A DNA stretch of 6,866 bases from Paraneptunicella sp964228975 (GTDB lineage: Bacteria; Pseudomonadota; Gammaproteobacteria; Enterobacterales; Alteromonadaceae), in assembly GCA_964228975.1 (NCBI GenBank), contig CAXRCC010000050.1:1-6866 (forward strand). The letters are read 5' to 3'. A program made the translations under genes and the position numbers. Shown piece by piece: positions 1 through 6,613 of the stretch. Numbering within the stretch: position 1 is the stretch's first letter; each line of letters opens with the position of its first letter. The notes under the pieces are model-generated. The model was not told the DNA's origin, did not search any database, and saw only the letters and a program-made list of their open reading frames with translations.

Positions 1-176
1 GTTTTTTGCGCCATCATCAAGGCTAATAAACCACTTCCGGTACCAATATCCAGCACGCGCTTTGCACCACTTACTTTAGCCCAACTGCCGAGAATGATGC
101 TATCGGTGCCGACCTTCATCGCACATTTATCATGTCGTACGTAAAACGCTTTAAATTGAAACCCAGAAGAAGCCAC
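1..176 (-). CDS. trmN6: tRNA1(Val) adenine-37 N6-methyltransferase TrmN6 (N-terminal part, cut by window edge)
   Basis: Only the first 58 codons are present; the gene continues beyond the left edge. The reading contains FKAFYVRHDKCAMKVGTDS at about residues 8-26, then LGSWAKV, then the SAM-binding motif I DIGTGSG at residues 43-49. This order and spacing match E. coli TrmN6 (YfiC), which methylates N6 of A37 in tRNA-Val using SAM in the cytoplasm. The catalytic NPPF motif would lie outside the window. The start is taken as GTG (complement of 174-176) because an in-frame TAG lies three codons upstream (complement of 183-185), leaving no other start before the conserved FKAF. Ribosome-site spacing is not ideal: AGGA lies 4 nt and GAGGAG 13 nt upstream. 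The protein begins a few residues shorter than the E. coli enzyme. It is divergent from the peptidase gene. Family assignment is firm; the start is moderately so. Confidence 0.88.
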   Translation of the reverse strand, partial: MASSGFQFKAFYVRHDKCAMKVGTDSIILGSWAKVSGAKRVLDIGTGSGLLALMMAQK

Positions 177-272
177 GGCGTCCTAATCACTCCTCAATTA
201 CCCTTCATCGAATTTTACGTCACCTGAGCGTGAATGTAAGTCCGTTATCACATTCTTTGCGATGAAAGAAAC

Positions 273-301
273 TTCATTATTGTGTCAATAGTCCATAGAA
301 T
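273..301 (+). promoter_or_regulatory. Possible sigma70-type promoter for the peptidase/dehydratase operon
   Basis: TTCATT (273-278) and TAGAAT (296-301) are separated by 17 bp. The -10 hexamer matches TATAAT at five of six positions, but the -35 matches only about half. It lies about 80 bp upstream of the peptidase start in the divergent spacer (177-381). No other convincing pair was seen on this strand in the spacer. This is a pattern match only. Confidence 0.3.
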
Positions 302-381
302 AGAAAACCACGACATCGGCTCTTTTCGAAAACAGAAAACACGCCGTTTGCACAATCAGTCCTCACTTTATGGAAGTTGCA

Positions 382-2604
382 ATGAATAAAAAAAAGGTTG
401 CTCTTACCCTGCTCGCCGGCCTAGCACTGTCGACCCAAGGGGTAGCTGAAGAGCTAACAATCGAACGTATATTTTCCTCTCCTGCACTTGATGGCACCGC
501 CCCCAAACAATTGAAAGTTTCTCCCGACGGGCAACGTGTAACTTTCACACAAGGTAAAAAAGACGATTACGAGCGCTACGATTTATGGGAATACCATATC
601 CCAAGTAAAAAAGTGCAGCTGTTATTCGATGCGGATGACCTCCACACAGGTGATGAAGTGCTTTCTGATGAGGAAAAAGCCAGAAGAGAGCGCATGCGTG
701 AATACGGCAGTGGCATCATGTTTTACGAATGGTCTAACGATGGAAAGTCGCTACTTTTCCCACTCGCGGGTGACGCCTTCATCTACAAAATTGGCGACAA
801 AAAAGCGAAGCGCCTACTCAATACCCCCGAATTTGAAACCGATGTAAAACTCTCACCAAACAGCAATTTCATTAGTTACATCCGTGACCAAAACTTGTTT
901 GTAATGGAAATCGCCACTGGCAAAGAAACACAAATCACCCAAGACGGTGGCGGCAATATTAAAAACGGAATGGCGGAGTTTGTTGCGCAAGAAGAAATGA
1001 GCCGCATGACAGGTTACTGGTGGTCTCCTGACGAGAGCCAGATTGCATTTACTCGCGTTGATATGTCGCCTGTTGAGGTTATCACTCGCAGTGAAATTTA
1101 TGCCGATAGCATCAAAATGATCGAACAGCGCTACCCTAGCGCAGGCACCGCAAATGTTGATATTAAACTTGCTATTCACTCGTTGAAAAATAAGAAAACA
1201 GACTGGGTGGACTTAGGTAAAAATAAAGACATCTACCTTGCTCGTGGACAATGGCTTCCCGACAGCCGCCATTTCTCCTACCAATGGCAAAGCCGAAATC
1301 AACAAGACTTAAGATTGATGTCTGTTGATACGCAAACAGGCAAACAAAAGTTGTTGTTGCAGGAGCTAAGCGATACTTGGGTAAATTTACATGATGACTT
1401 GTATTTCCTCACACAGTCTGAGCAATTTATTTGGGCATCGGAAAAAGACGGCTACAAGCACTTATACTTACACCGTAATGATGGCACACCAGTGAAACAA
1501 TTAACTCAAGGCGAATGGGTGGTTAACGATGTGGTTGCCATCGATGAGGACAAAGAGTTAGTGTACTTCACCGGACGTTATGACACGCCAATCGAACAAC
1601 ACCTGTATAAAGTGAAGTTTGATGGCACTGGCTTTTCTCGTATTAGTCAACGCAGCGGTTTCCACGACATTAACTTCAGCAAGGACGCGAGCGTCTATGT
1701 TGATAACTTCTCAACCATCAACTCACCGCCTCAAGTTAGCTTGCACGATACCCAAGGCGAACACCTTTACTGGTTGCAAGAAAACGCCGTCAATGAATCT
1801 CACCCTCTACACGCTTATAAAGAAACCTGGGTTTTCCCTGAATTCGGTAAATTCAACACACAAGATGGCGCAACGCTTCATTACCGTATGTGGAAACCAA
1901 CCAATATCACAGGTAAACACCCGGTTATTGTTTTCACTTATGGTGGTCCTCATGCGCAAATCGTTACCAACGAATGGTACAAACAGCGCGGTTTATTAAT
2001 GCAGCATTGGGTAAATAAAGGGTATGTCGTGTTCACGGTGGATAACCGAGGCTCTAATTACCGAGGCAAAGCCTTTGAAGAGCCCATCTATAAAAAAATG
2101 GGTGACATTGAAGTACAAGATCAAATCGCGGGCGTTAAATTCCTGCACACCTTGCCTTATGTTGATAAACAGCGCATTGGCATTTACGGGCACTCTTACG
2201 GCGGTTACATGAGTCTAATGGCGATGTTTAAAGCCGGAGACTATTTCCAAGCGGGAGTTGCTGGCGCCCCCGTAACAGATTGGCGTTTGTACGATACGCA
2301 CTACACCGAGCGTTACATGGGCGATCCTCGCGTTGATGGTGATGCGTATGAAGCATCCTCCGTCTTTCCTTATGCTAAAAACCTAAAAGGCGATTTGCTG
2401 ATCTATCACGGCATGGCAGACGACAACGTTTTGTTCAAACACAGCACGAAGTTGTATAAGCACCTACAAGATCTTGGTATTCCTTTTGAAGTAATGGATT
2501 ATCCCGGCAAAAAGCACAGCATTCGCGGTAAGCAAACGGGGATTCATTTGTATCATACGATCACCAACTTCTTTGATCGTCACTTAATGCCTCCAGCCAA
2601 ATAA
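382..2604 (+). CDS. Exported dipeptidyl peptidase IV (S9B family serine peptidase)
   Basis: A 740-residue protein that should release Xaa-Pro (and Xaa-Ala) dipeptides from peptide N-termini outside the cytoplasm. A signal peptide is clear: MNKKK, a hydrophobic stretch to about residue 16, then likely cleavage after GVA at residue 22. A beta-propeller (DPPIV N-terminal domain) fills roughly residues 40-450 and contains the paired glutamates E204-E205 in VAQEEM, which bind the substrate amino terminus in this family. The alpha/beta hydrolase domain (about 480-740) carries nucleophile S605 in GHSYGG, D680 in HGMADDN and H712 in GKKHS, plus Y520 (oxyanion), Y637 and Y641 in the YDTHYTERYMG block. 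All match the human DPPIV active-site set. I chose ATG 382 because GGAAG lies 5 nt upstream and the signal peptide begins there. ATG 370, in the same frame, lacks a ribosome site and would add four residues. It forms an operon with the next gene. No key residue is missing. Confidence 0.95.
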   Translation: MNKKKVALTLLAGLALSTQGVAEELTIERIFSSPALDGTAPKQLKVSPDGQRVTFTQGKKDDYERYDLWEYHIPSKKVQLLFDADDLHTGDEVLSDEEKARRERMREYGSGIMFYEWSNDGKSLLFPLAGDAFIYKIGDKKAKRLLNTPEFETDVKLSPNSNFISYIRDQNLFVMEIATGKETQITQDGGGNIKNGMAEFVAQEEMSRMTGYWWSPDESQIAFTRVDMSPVEVITRSEIYADSIKMIEQRYPSAGTANVDIKLAIHSLKNKKTDWVDLGKNKDIYLARGQWLPDSRHFSYQWQSRNQQDLRLMSVDTQTGKQKLLLQELSDTWVNLHDDLYFLTQSEQFIWASEKDGYKHLYLHRNDGTPVKQLTQGEWVVNDVVAIDEDKELVYFTGRYDTPIEQHLYKVKFDGTGFSRISQRSGFHDINFSKDASVYVDNFSTINSPPQVSLHDTQGEHLYWLQENAVNESHPLHAYKETWVFPEFGKFNTQDGATLHYRMWKPTNITGKHPVIVFTYGGPHAQIVTNEWYKQRGLLMQHWVNKGYVVFTVDNRGSNYRGKAFEEPIYKKMGDIEVQDQIAGVKFLHTLPYVDKQRIGIYGHSYGGYMSLMAMFKAGDYFQAGVAGAPVTDWRLYDTHYTERYMGDPRVDGDAYEASSVFPYAKNLKGDLLIYHGMADDNVLFKHSTKLYKHLQDLGIPFEVMDYPGKKHSIRGKQTGIHLYHTITNFFDRHLMPPAK

Positions 2605-2617
2605 AGGATTATATCTC

Positions 2618-3610
2618 ATGCAAACATTGAACATTGAAGACGTCATTCAAGCCCACAGGCGGTTAAAACCCTATGTTCACAGAACACCTATATTAACGTC
2701 GAGCTTGCTAAACCAGTGGCTTGGTCACGATATTTATTTCAAGGCGGAATGTTTGCAGAAAATCGGCGCCTTCAAGATTCGAGGCGCCACTAACTTTATC
2801 ATTAAGCGCATTGAAGCGGGGGATAAGCCGAAACGCATCGTTGCAAATAGCTCAGGCAACCATGCCCAAGCGGTTGCGTTGGCGGCGTCTTTATTTGATA
2901 TCCCGGCAACCATTTATACCACCGAAACGGTATCTGCTGTAAAAGCAGCGGCGACAGAATATTATGGCGCGAAAGTGCTTAAGTTTCCGACACGCCTAGA
3001 AGCGGATGCACAGGTAATGCAAGCCAAAGAAGAAATCGGTACGGTATGGATACCACCATTTAACCATCTCGACGTGATGGCAGGGCAAGCAACAGCATCC
3101 TACGAAGCGCTTGACGAACTCGGTGAAGTAGATGCGGTCTTCGCGCCTTGCGGAGGCGGAGGTTTAGCATCGGGTACGCTGATATCAACCCGAGCCCTTT
3201 CACCTCAGGCGTGCGCCGCCGCTTGTGAACCCATAGAGGCAAACGATGCCGCTCGCTCTCTTCGAAGTGGCAAAATTGAATCACTAAGCAGCCCTCCCAA
3301 TACCATTGCCGATGGTGTTGCCACCCCCGCCGTGGGAGACCTTACTTTTCCACTATTGCAACAACTCGACGCGTTTTATGAAGTGGAAGAGCAAGAAATA
3401 CTCTATTGGACACAATGGCTACAGCACTTGTTAAAGCTCCATATCGAGCCCACCAGTGCCATGTGCATGGGCGGCGTCACTGAATGGTTACGTACCCAAT
3501 CAGGGAAGAGAAAACGTGTGCTCGTCGTGCTTTCTGGTGGCAATATTTCGGAAAGTACCAGCCGCAAAATATGGCAAGACGATCACCTACGTACGGTTCC
3601 CTCGTTATAA
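2618..3610 (+). CDS. PLP-dependent serine/threonine dehydratase (serine racemase/hydroxyaspartate ammonia-lyase group)
   Basis: A 330-residue cytoplasmic fold-type II PLP enzyme without a C-terminal ACT domain, so the size of TdcB or serine racemase rather than biosynthetic IlvA. K53 in GAFKIRGA is the Schiff-base lysine. S79 in NSSGNHAQ corresponds to the serine that acts on the opposite face in serine racemase. The glycine loop G179-G182 (CGGGGLASG) binds the PLP phosphate, and S306 in VLSGGN contacts the pyridine nitrogen. E204, A208 and D210 (EPIEAND) reproduce the spacing of the Mg2+ site of serine racemases. The reaction is probably deamination of L-serine or L-threonine to a 2-oxo acid, with serine racemization or threo-3-hydroxyaspartate deamination as alternatives; sequence alone cannot decide. 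The start is supported by AAAGGA overlapping the upstream stop region, 9 nt before ATG. It sits 13 bp behind the peptidase, so the two are very likely co-transcribed. Confidence 0.9.
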   Translation: MQTLNIEDVIQAHRRLKPYVHRTPILTSSLLNQWLGHDIYFKAECLQKIGAFKIRGATNFIIKRIEAGDKPKRIVANSSGNHAQAVALAASLFDIPATIYTTETVSAVKAAATEYYGAKVLKFPTRLEADAQVMQAKEEIGTVWIPPFNHLDVMAGQATASYEALDELGEVDAVFAPCGGGGLASGTLISTRALSPQACAAACEPIEANDAARSLRSGKIESLSSPPNTIADGVATPAVGDLTFPLLQQLDAFYEVEEQEILYWTQWLQHLLKLHIEPTSAMCMGGVTEWLRTQSGKRKRVLVVLSGGNISESTSRKIWQDDHLRTVPSL

Positions 3611-3620
3611 ACGCAACTCA

Positions 3621-3633
3621 CCACATCATGTGG
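3621..3633. terminator. Short palindrome between convergent genes, possible weak bidirectional terminator
   Basis: CCACATCATGTGG is a perfect 13-nt palindrome giving a 5-bp stem with a 3-nt loop. It sits in the 38-bp gap between the dehydratase stop (3610) and the antiporter stop (3649), where a shared terminator would be expected. There is no proper T-tract on either side, so intrinsic termination would be weak. Confidence 0.25.
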
Positions 3634-3648
3634 GCTTTATCAATAATG

Positions 3649-5613
3649 TTACCCGCCATCGAGCAATAAGCGTTCTGCACGCTCGACTCGGCGGGGCTTA
3701 CCCGAAATAACCAACACATCGTTTGCAATAAGCTGCATGTTCTCATTCGGGTTGGGAATTTCTTTGTTATCTCTACGCAGCCCCGTTACCGTCACTCGCA
3801 TTTTCGAAACACCCAACTCACCAAGCGTTTTTCCCACCGCGAAAGCTTCTTGGGGCAAGGGAATGGCATGCATAAATTCCAACTTTTCAATACGCTCAGA
3901 GCTCATCTCCGTGGTTTCTCCTCGAAAGAAGCCATGCATATGCTTGTAGTGATCTTTGCGCTCCATTCTGACTCGCTTAAGAATACGCGACATCGGTACA
4001 CCAGATAAATGCAGCACCTGGGAAACCAACATCAAGCTGCCTTCAAGAATTTCTGGCACAACTTGCGTTGCACCGGCGGAATACAAGGACTCAAGGTGAT
4101 AATCCTTTCTTGTTCTTACAACAATCGGTAATGTTTCATGAGTTGAACGAACACGTTCGACAACCCCAGTGGCAACACTTGGCTGATCGAATGTCAAAAT
4201 AACCAATTTGGCGTTTTCGATGCCCACCGCTTTCAAAATATCCTTATTCCTCACGTCACCGAAGTAAACAGCTTCTCCCGCTAGGCGGCTTTCATTCACT
4301 CTGACAGGGTCGATATCCACTGCCACATAAGCAATTCCCTCCGCTTTCAATAACCGGCTAACGGACTGCCCTACGCGGCCATAGCCGAATATCAGCACGT
4401 GGTTTTCAAAAGTTTGATGCGGACTCGGCGAAGGTGCGCTTTCTTGCTCGTCTTGTTTCACGAGCTTTCGAGACAATCGATTGCTGTTTTCCACCAACCA
4501 CGGCGTAATTGCCATACTAAGAATGCCAATACTGATTAATAACGAGGACTGTTGGTTTGTAATGATGTCATTTTGCAGCGCCAACGCCGCAATTATGAAA
4601 CTAAACTCCCCCATTTGGCATAACTTGATGCCCGTTGCCCAAGCATCTTTTCCTGATGCTTTGAACACCCACGCCGACATTCTCACCATCAAAATTTTGA
4701 CAAAGAGCAACACGGCTAAGCCAATCAGTACCCAATGAATGTTACTCGGCAATACAGACAAATCCAGCTTCATCCCAATGGTGACAAAGAACAGCCCCAT
4801 TAAAATATCGCGAAAGGGTCGTATATCCGCTTCTAATTGATGACGATACTGGCTTTCCCCAAGCATCATTCCAGCTAAAAACGCGCCTAACGCCATTGAA
4901 AGCCCAAAAGAATAGGTCAGCCCTGCGGCAATAAGTGCAACAAGAATCGTAGTGAGAACAAAAAGCTCATCCGTTCTGGCCCGAGCCACTTCACTGAACA
5001 CGCGAGGCAGGAACCATTTACCGATGGAGAGCAAAATCGCAAACACCAACGCCCCTTTTCCTACAGCAGTTGCAATGGCAATAAAGAAGTTGCCATCACT
5101 GCCATCGGCAAGCAGAGGAATAACAATCAGTAACGGCACAACCGCTAAATCTTGGAATAACAAAATACTGACAGCCATTTGTGCTCTGGATGTATTTAAA
5201 ATGCCCAGTTCTGAGGTTTGTTTAATAACGATAGCCGTGGAAGATAATGCAGCCATGCTGCCAATAACGAAGGCCGCAACCGTATTTGCACCGAGCAAAA
5301 TAGCAATCAGCATGAAGACTAATGTGGTGGTAACCATTTGCCCAAAACCAACACCAAACACGAGGTGTCGCATCGATACCATGCGGGGAAGAGAGAATTC
5401 TAGGCCGAGTGAAAACAGGAGAAAGACGATGCCAAGCTCGGCCATAAAATGCATGTCGTCTGGGTTTTGATATATCCCGACGACACTTGGCCCGATAACG
5501 ATACCGCACGCTAAATATGCCAAGATGGGAGGCAGATTGACGCGTTTAAACAACCAAACAAAAACAACTGCTACCGTCATTAGAAGAAGAATGTCTACAA
5601 ATCCGCCTTGCAT
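3649..5613 (-). CDS. Kef-type CPA2 monovalent cation:proton antiporter with RCK domains
   Basis: A 654-residue inner-membrane protein exchanging K+ or Na+ for protons. The exchanger domain covers about residues 5-378 with roughly twelve hydrophobic segments. It includes FLLFSLGLEFSLPRM (about 64-78), the ion-site pair Q154-D155 in LLFQDLAVVP, and the HQLEADIRPFRD loop (258-269), which matches the regulatory loop of KefC. A polar linker (388-400) leads to an RCK-N/TrkA-N Rossmann domain with GYGRVGQ (410-416), D433 at the end of strand two and GD at 452-453. A C-terminal RCK-C/TrkA-C domain (about 578-654) follows, making the protein longer than E. coli KefC. The start is supported by AAGGA 5 nt upstream of ATG. 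No KefF/KefG-like ancillary gene is adjacent. It is convergent with the dehydratase and divergent from the cyclase. Ion specificity and gating ligand cannot be read; the family is secure. Confidence 0.93.
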   Translation of the reverse strand: MQGGFVDILLLMTVAVVFVWLFKRVNLPPILAYLACGIVIGPSVVGIYQNPDDMHFMAELGIVFLLFSLGLEFSLPRMVSMRHLVFGVGFGQMVTTTLVFMLIAILLGANTVAAFVIGSMAALSSTAIVIKQTSELGILNTSRAQMAVSILLFQDLAVVPLLIVIPLLADGSDGNFFIAIATAVGKGALVFAILLSIGKWFLPRVFSEVARARTDELFVLTTILVALIAAGLTYSFGLSMALGAFLAGMMLGESQYRHQLEADIRPFRDILMGLFFVTIGMKLDLSVLPSNIHWVLIGLAVLLFVKILMVRMSAWVFKASGKDAWATGIKLCQMGEFSFIIAALALQNDIITNQQSSLLISIGILSMAITPWLVENSNRLSRKLVKQDEQESAPSPSPHQTFENHVLIFGYGRVGQSVSRLLKAEGIAYVAVDIDPVRVNESRLAGEAVYFGDVRNKDILKAVGIENAKLVILTFDQPSVATGVVERVRSTHETLPIVVRTRKDYHLESLYSAGATQVVPEILEGSLMLVSQVLHLSGVPMSRILKRVRMERKDHYKHMHGFFRGETTEMSSERIEKLEFMHAIPLPQEAFAVGKTLGELGVSKMRVTVTGLRRDNKEIPNPNENMQLIANDVLVISGKPRRVERAERLLLDGG

Positions 5614-5645
5614 AAAATTCCTTCATTTTTAGGTTTTGAAGATAA

Positions 5646-5662
5646 CTGGCACGCAATTTGCC
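5646..5662 (+). promoter_or_regulatory. Sigma54 (RpoN) -24/-12 promoter of the diguanylate cyclase gene
   Basis: The sequence CTGGCACGCAATTTGCC contains TGGCACG (5647-5653), a 4-nt spacer and TTGC (5658-5661). It matches the sigma54 consensus TGGCACG-N4-TTGCW at every position except the last. The invariant GG (5648-5649) and GC (5660-5661) have exactly the required 10 bp between them. The start of transcription would fall near 5673, giving a leader of about 50 nt to the TTG at 5723. Sigma54 promoters need an AAA+ enhancer-binding activator; its site is not identifiable here and would probably lie inside the beginning of the antiporter gene. Confidence 0.8.
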
Positions 5663-5691
5663 GTATTAGGGATAATTAAAGCAAATTTACC

Positions 5692-5710
5692 CCAAAAGTC
5701 ATTTTTTTGG
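5692..5710 (+). promoter_or_regulatory. Small leader hairpin just before the cyclase ribosome site
   Basis: CCAAAA (5692-5697) can pair with TTTTGG (5705-5710) around a 7-nt loop. The stem ends two bases before the AGGAG ribosome site, within the leader predicted from the sigma54 promoter. It is mostly A-T pairs, so only weakly stable; any effect on translation is a guess. Confidence 0.2.
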
Positions 5711-5711
5711 C

Positions 5712-5716
5712 AGGAG
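5712..5716 (+). promoter_or_regulatory. Ribosome-binding site deciding the TTG start of the cyclase
   Basis: AGGAG lies 6 nt before TTG 5723, an ideal spacing. The upstream in-frame TTG at 5636 has only a short AGG nearby, placed too close. Together with the sigma54 promoter lying inside the longer frame, this fixes the likely start at 5723. Confidence 0.75.
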
Positions 5717-5722
5717 TGTAAC

Positions 5723-6613
5723 TTGGATAACTTAACACCATTCTATGACGGTAACGCAGGTTCTGGCTTCTTCAATTTAAGCCAACACGAATCCCCGTTT
5801 TCTGATAAAGAATTGCATCGTCTGTTAGAGGCATTTTCAGCATGCCTAGATCTGCAACAGCTGGTGCAAAAGTACTTCAACGAGTTACATGCCCGAGTGC
5901 CTGTTAATCACTTAAGTGTCGACACACCCGTGGGACAGTATCACGTTGGTATAGCAGATGCCAACGAAAGAGAAAAGTCGATGACTACTGAGTTGGGCGA
6001 AGAAGCGCCTGTTCAAGTACGTCACTTTTACTGCAATGCACTCAGCATTAAAGCTCAACAAATTATCCGTGAATTCAATAAGCTACTGCGTATTCCATTA
6101 AAAAATGCAATTGCATTTACGAAGCTTCAGCAAGTTGCGATGAAAGATCCGCTAACCTCTTTAGGCAACCGCAACATGTATGACGAAACACTGAAAAAAC
6201 AAATTCGTCAGGCACACCGTGCAAATGAAAATTTGACGTTACTAGTGTTGGATTTGGACAACTTCAAACCCGTTAATGATTTCCATGGCCATATTGAAGG
6301 CGATAACGTATTGATGGCTTTTGCTAAAGCATTATCAAGCTCGTTACGTTTATCGGATTACGCCTTTCGCTTTGGTGGCGATGAGTTTTGTTGCTTACTG
6401 CAGGCCAGTGGCCCCCTTTCTAACGAAAAGGTAATCGAGCGCTTACTAAATAACGTTGAAAACGACGAAACACTGAAAAAACACCACGTAACATGCAGCA
6501 TTGGTAGCGCTGAACTTAATAGCACAGACACGCCAGAAACCTTATTCATGCGTGCAGATACGGCGTTGTATCAAGCGAAAAAGCAAGGAAAAGACTGTGT
6601 AGTTAATGCCTAG
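5723..6613 (+). CDS. Diguanylate cyclase with GAF-like N-terminal region and GGDEF domain
   Basis: A 296-residue, apparently soluble protein that should condense two GTP into the second messenger c-di-GMP. The GGDEF domain covers about residues 140-296. It opens with DPLTSLGNR, has D177 in LDLDNFK (metal), N185 and D194 (base contacts) in the NDFHGHIEGD block, the catalytic GGDEF motif at 218-222, and ends with ADTALYQAKKQGKD. An RxxD inhibitory site (R209-D212) stands exactly five residues before GGDEF, so product feedback is expected. Residues about 25-130 (LDLQQLVQKYFNELHARVP to LLRIPLKNAIAF) resemble a short, divergent GAF-like sensor; ligand unknown. There are no membrane segments or signal peptide. 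The frame can be extended to TTG 5636, which would give 325 residues, but the sigma54 promoter and the AGGAG site favour 5723. It is convergent with tilS and divergent from the antiporter. Enzyme identity is firm; the N-terminal assignment is tentative. Confidence 0.92.
   Translation: MDNLTPFYDGNAGSGFFNLSQHESPFSDKELHRLLEAFSACLDLQQLVQKYFNELHARVPVNHLSVDTPVGQYHVGIADANEREKSMTTELGEEAPVQVRHFYCNALSIKAQQIIREFNKLLRIPLKNAIAFTKLQQVAMKDPLTSLGNRNMYDETLKKQIRQAHRANENLTLLVLDLDNFKPVNDFHGHIEGDNVLMAFAKALSSSLRLSDYAFRFGGDEFCCLLQASGPLSNEKVIERLLNNVENDETLKKHHVTCSIGSAELNSTDTPETLFMRADTALYQAKKQGKDCVVNA
6182..6201 (+). repeat. 20-nt direct repeat, copy 1 (within the cyclase gene)
   Basis: GACGAAACACTGAAAAAACA here is identical to 6464-6483. 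It is in the same reading frame and encodes DETLKK at residues 154-159. The copies are 282 bp (94 codons) apart. Confidence 0.85.
6464..6483 (+). repeat. 20-nt direct repeat, copy 2 (within the cyclase gene)
   Basis: Second identical copy of the 6182-6201 sequence, encoding DETLKK at residues 248-253, after the GGDEF motif. The core active site lies between the two copies. Confidence 0.85.

Noticed and set aside
262..277. ATGAA-N6-TTCAT inverted repeat in the trmN6/peptidase spacer, a possible operator
   Set aside because: Only 5-bp arms in AT-rich sequence and no resemblance to a known regulator site that I can defend.
283..288. Perfect TTGACA -35 hexamer on the minus strand (complement of TGTCAA), upstream of trmN6
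   Set aside because: No acceptable -10 hexamer occurs 16-18 bp downstream on that strand, so it cannot be called as a promoter.
1619..1999. 126-codon open frame within the peptidase gene
   Set aside because: Out-of-frame shadow of the DPPIV propeller/hydrolase coding region; no motif of its own.
4952..5470. 172-codon open frame on the plus strand opposite the antiporter
   Set aside because: It is antisense to a well-supported membrane protein gene, with composition typical of a shadow frame and no recognisable domain or ribosome site.
5544..5551. GTTTAAAC palindrome about 120 bp upstream of the predicted cyclase transcription start, considered as an activator site
   Set aside because: It is an 8-bp palindrome inside antiporter codons, explained by the coding sequence; no paired second site was seen.
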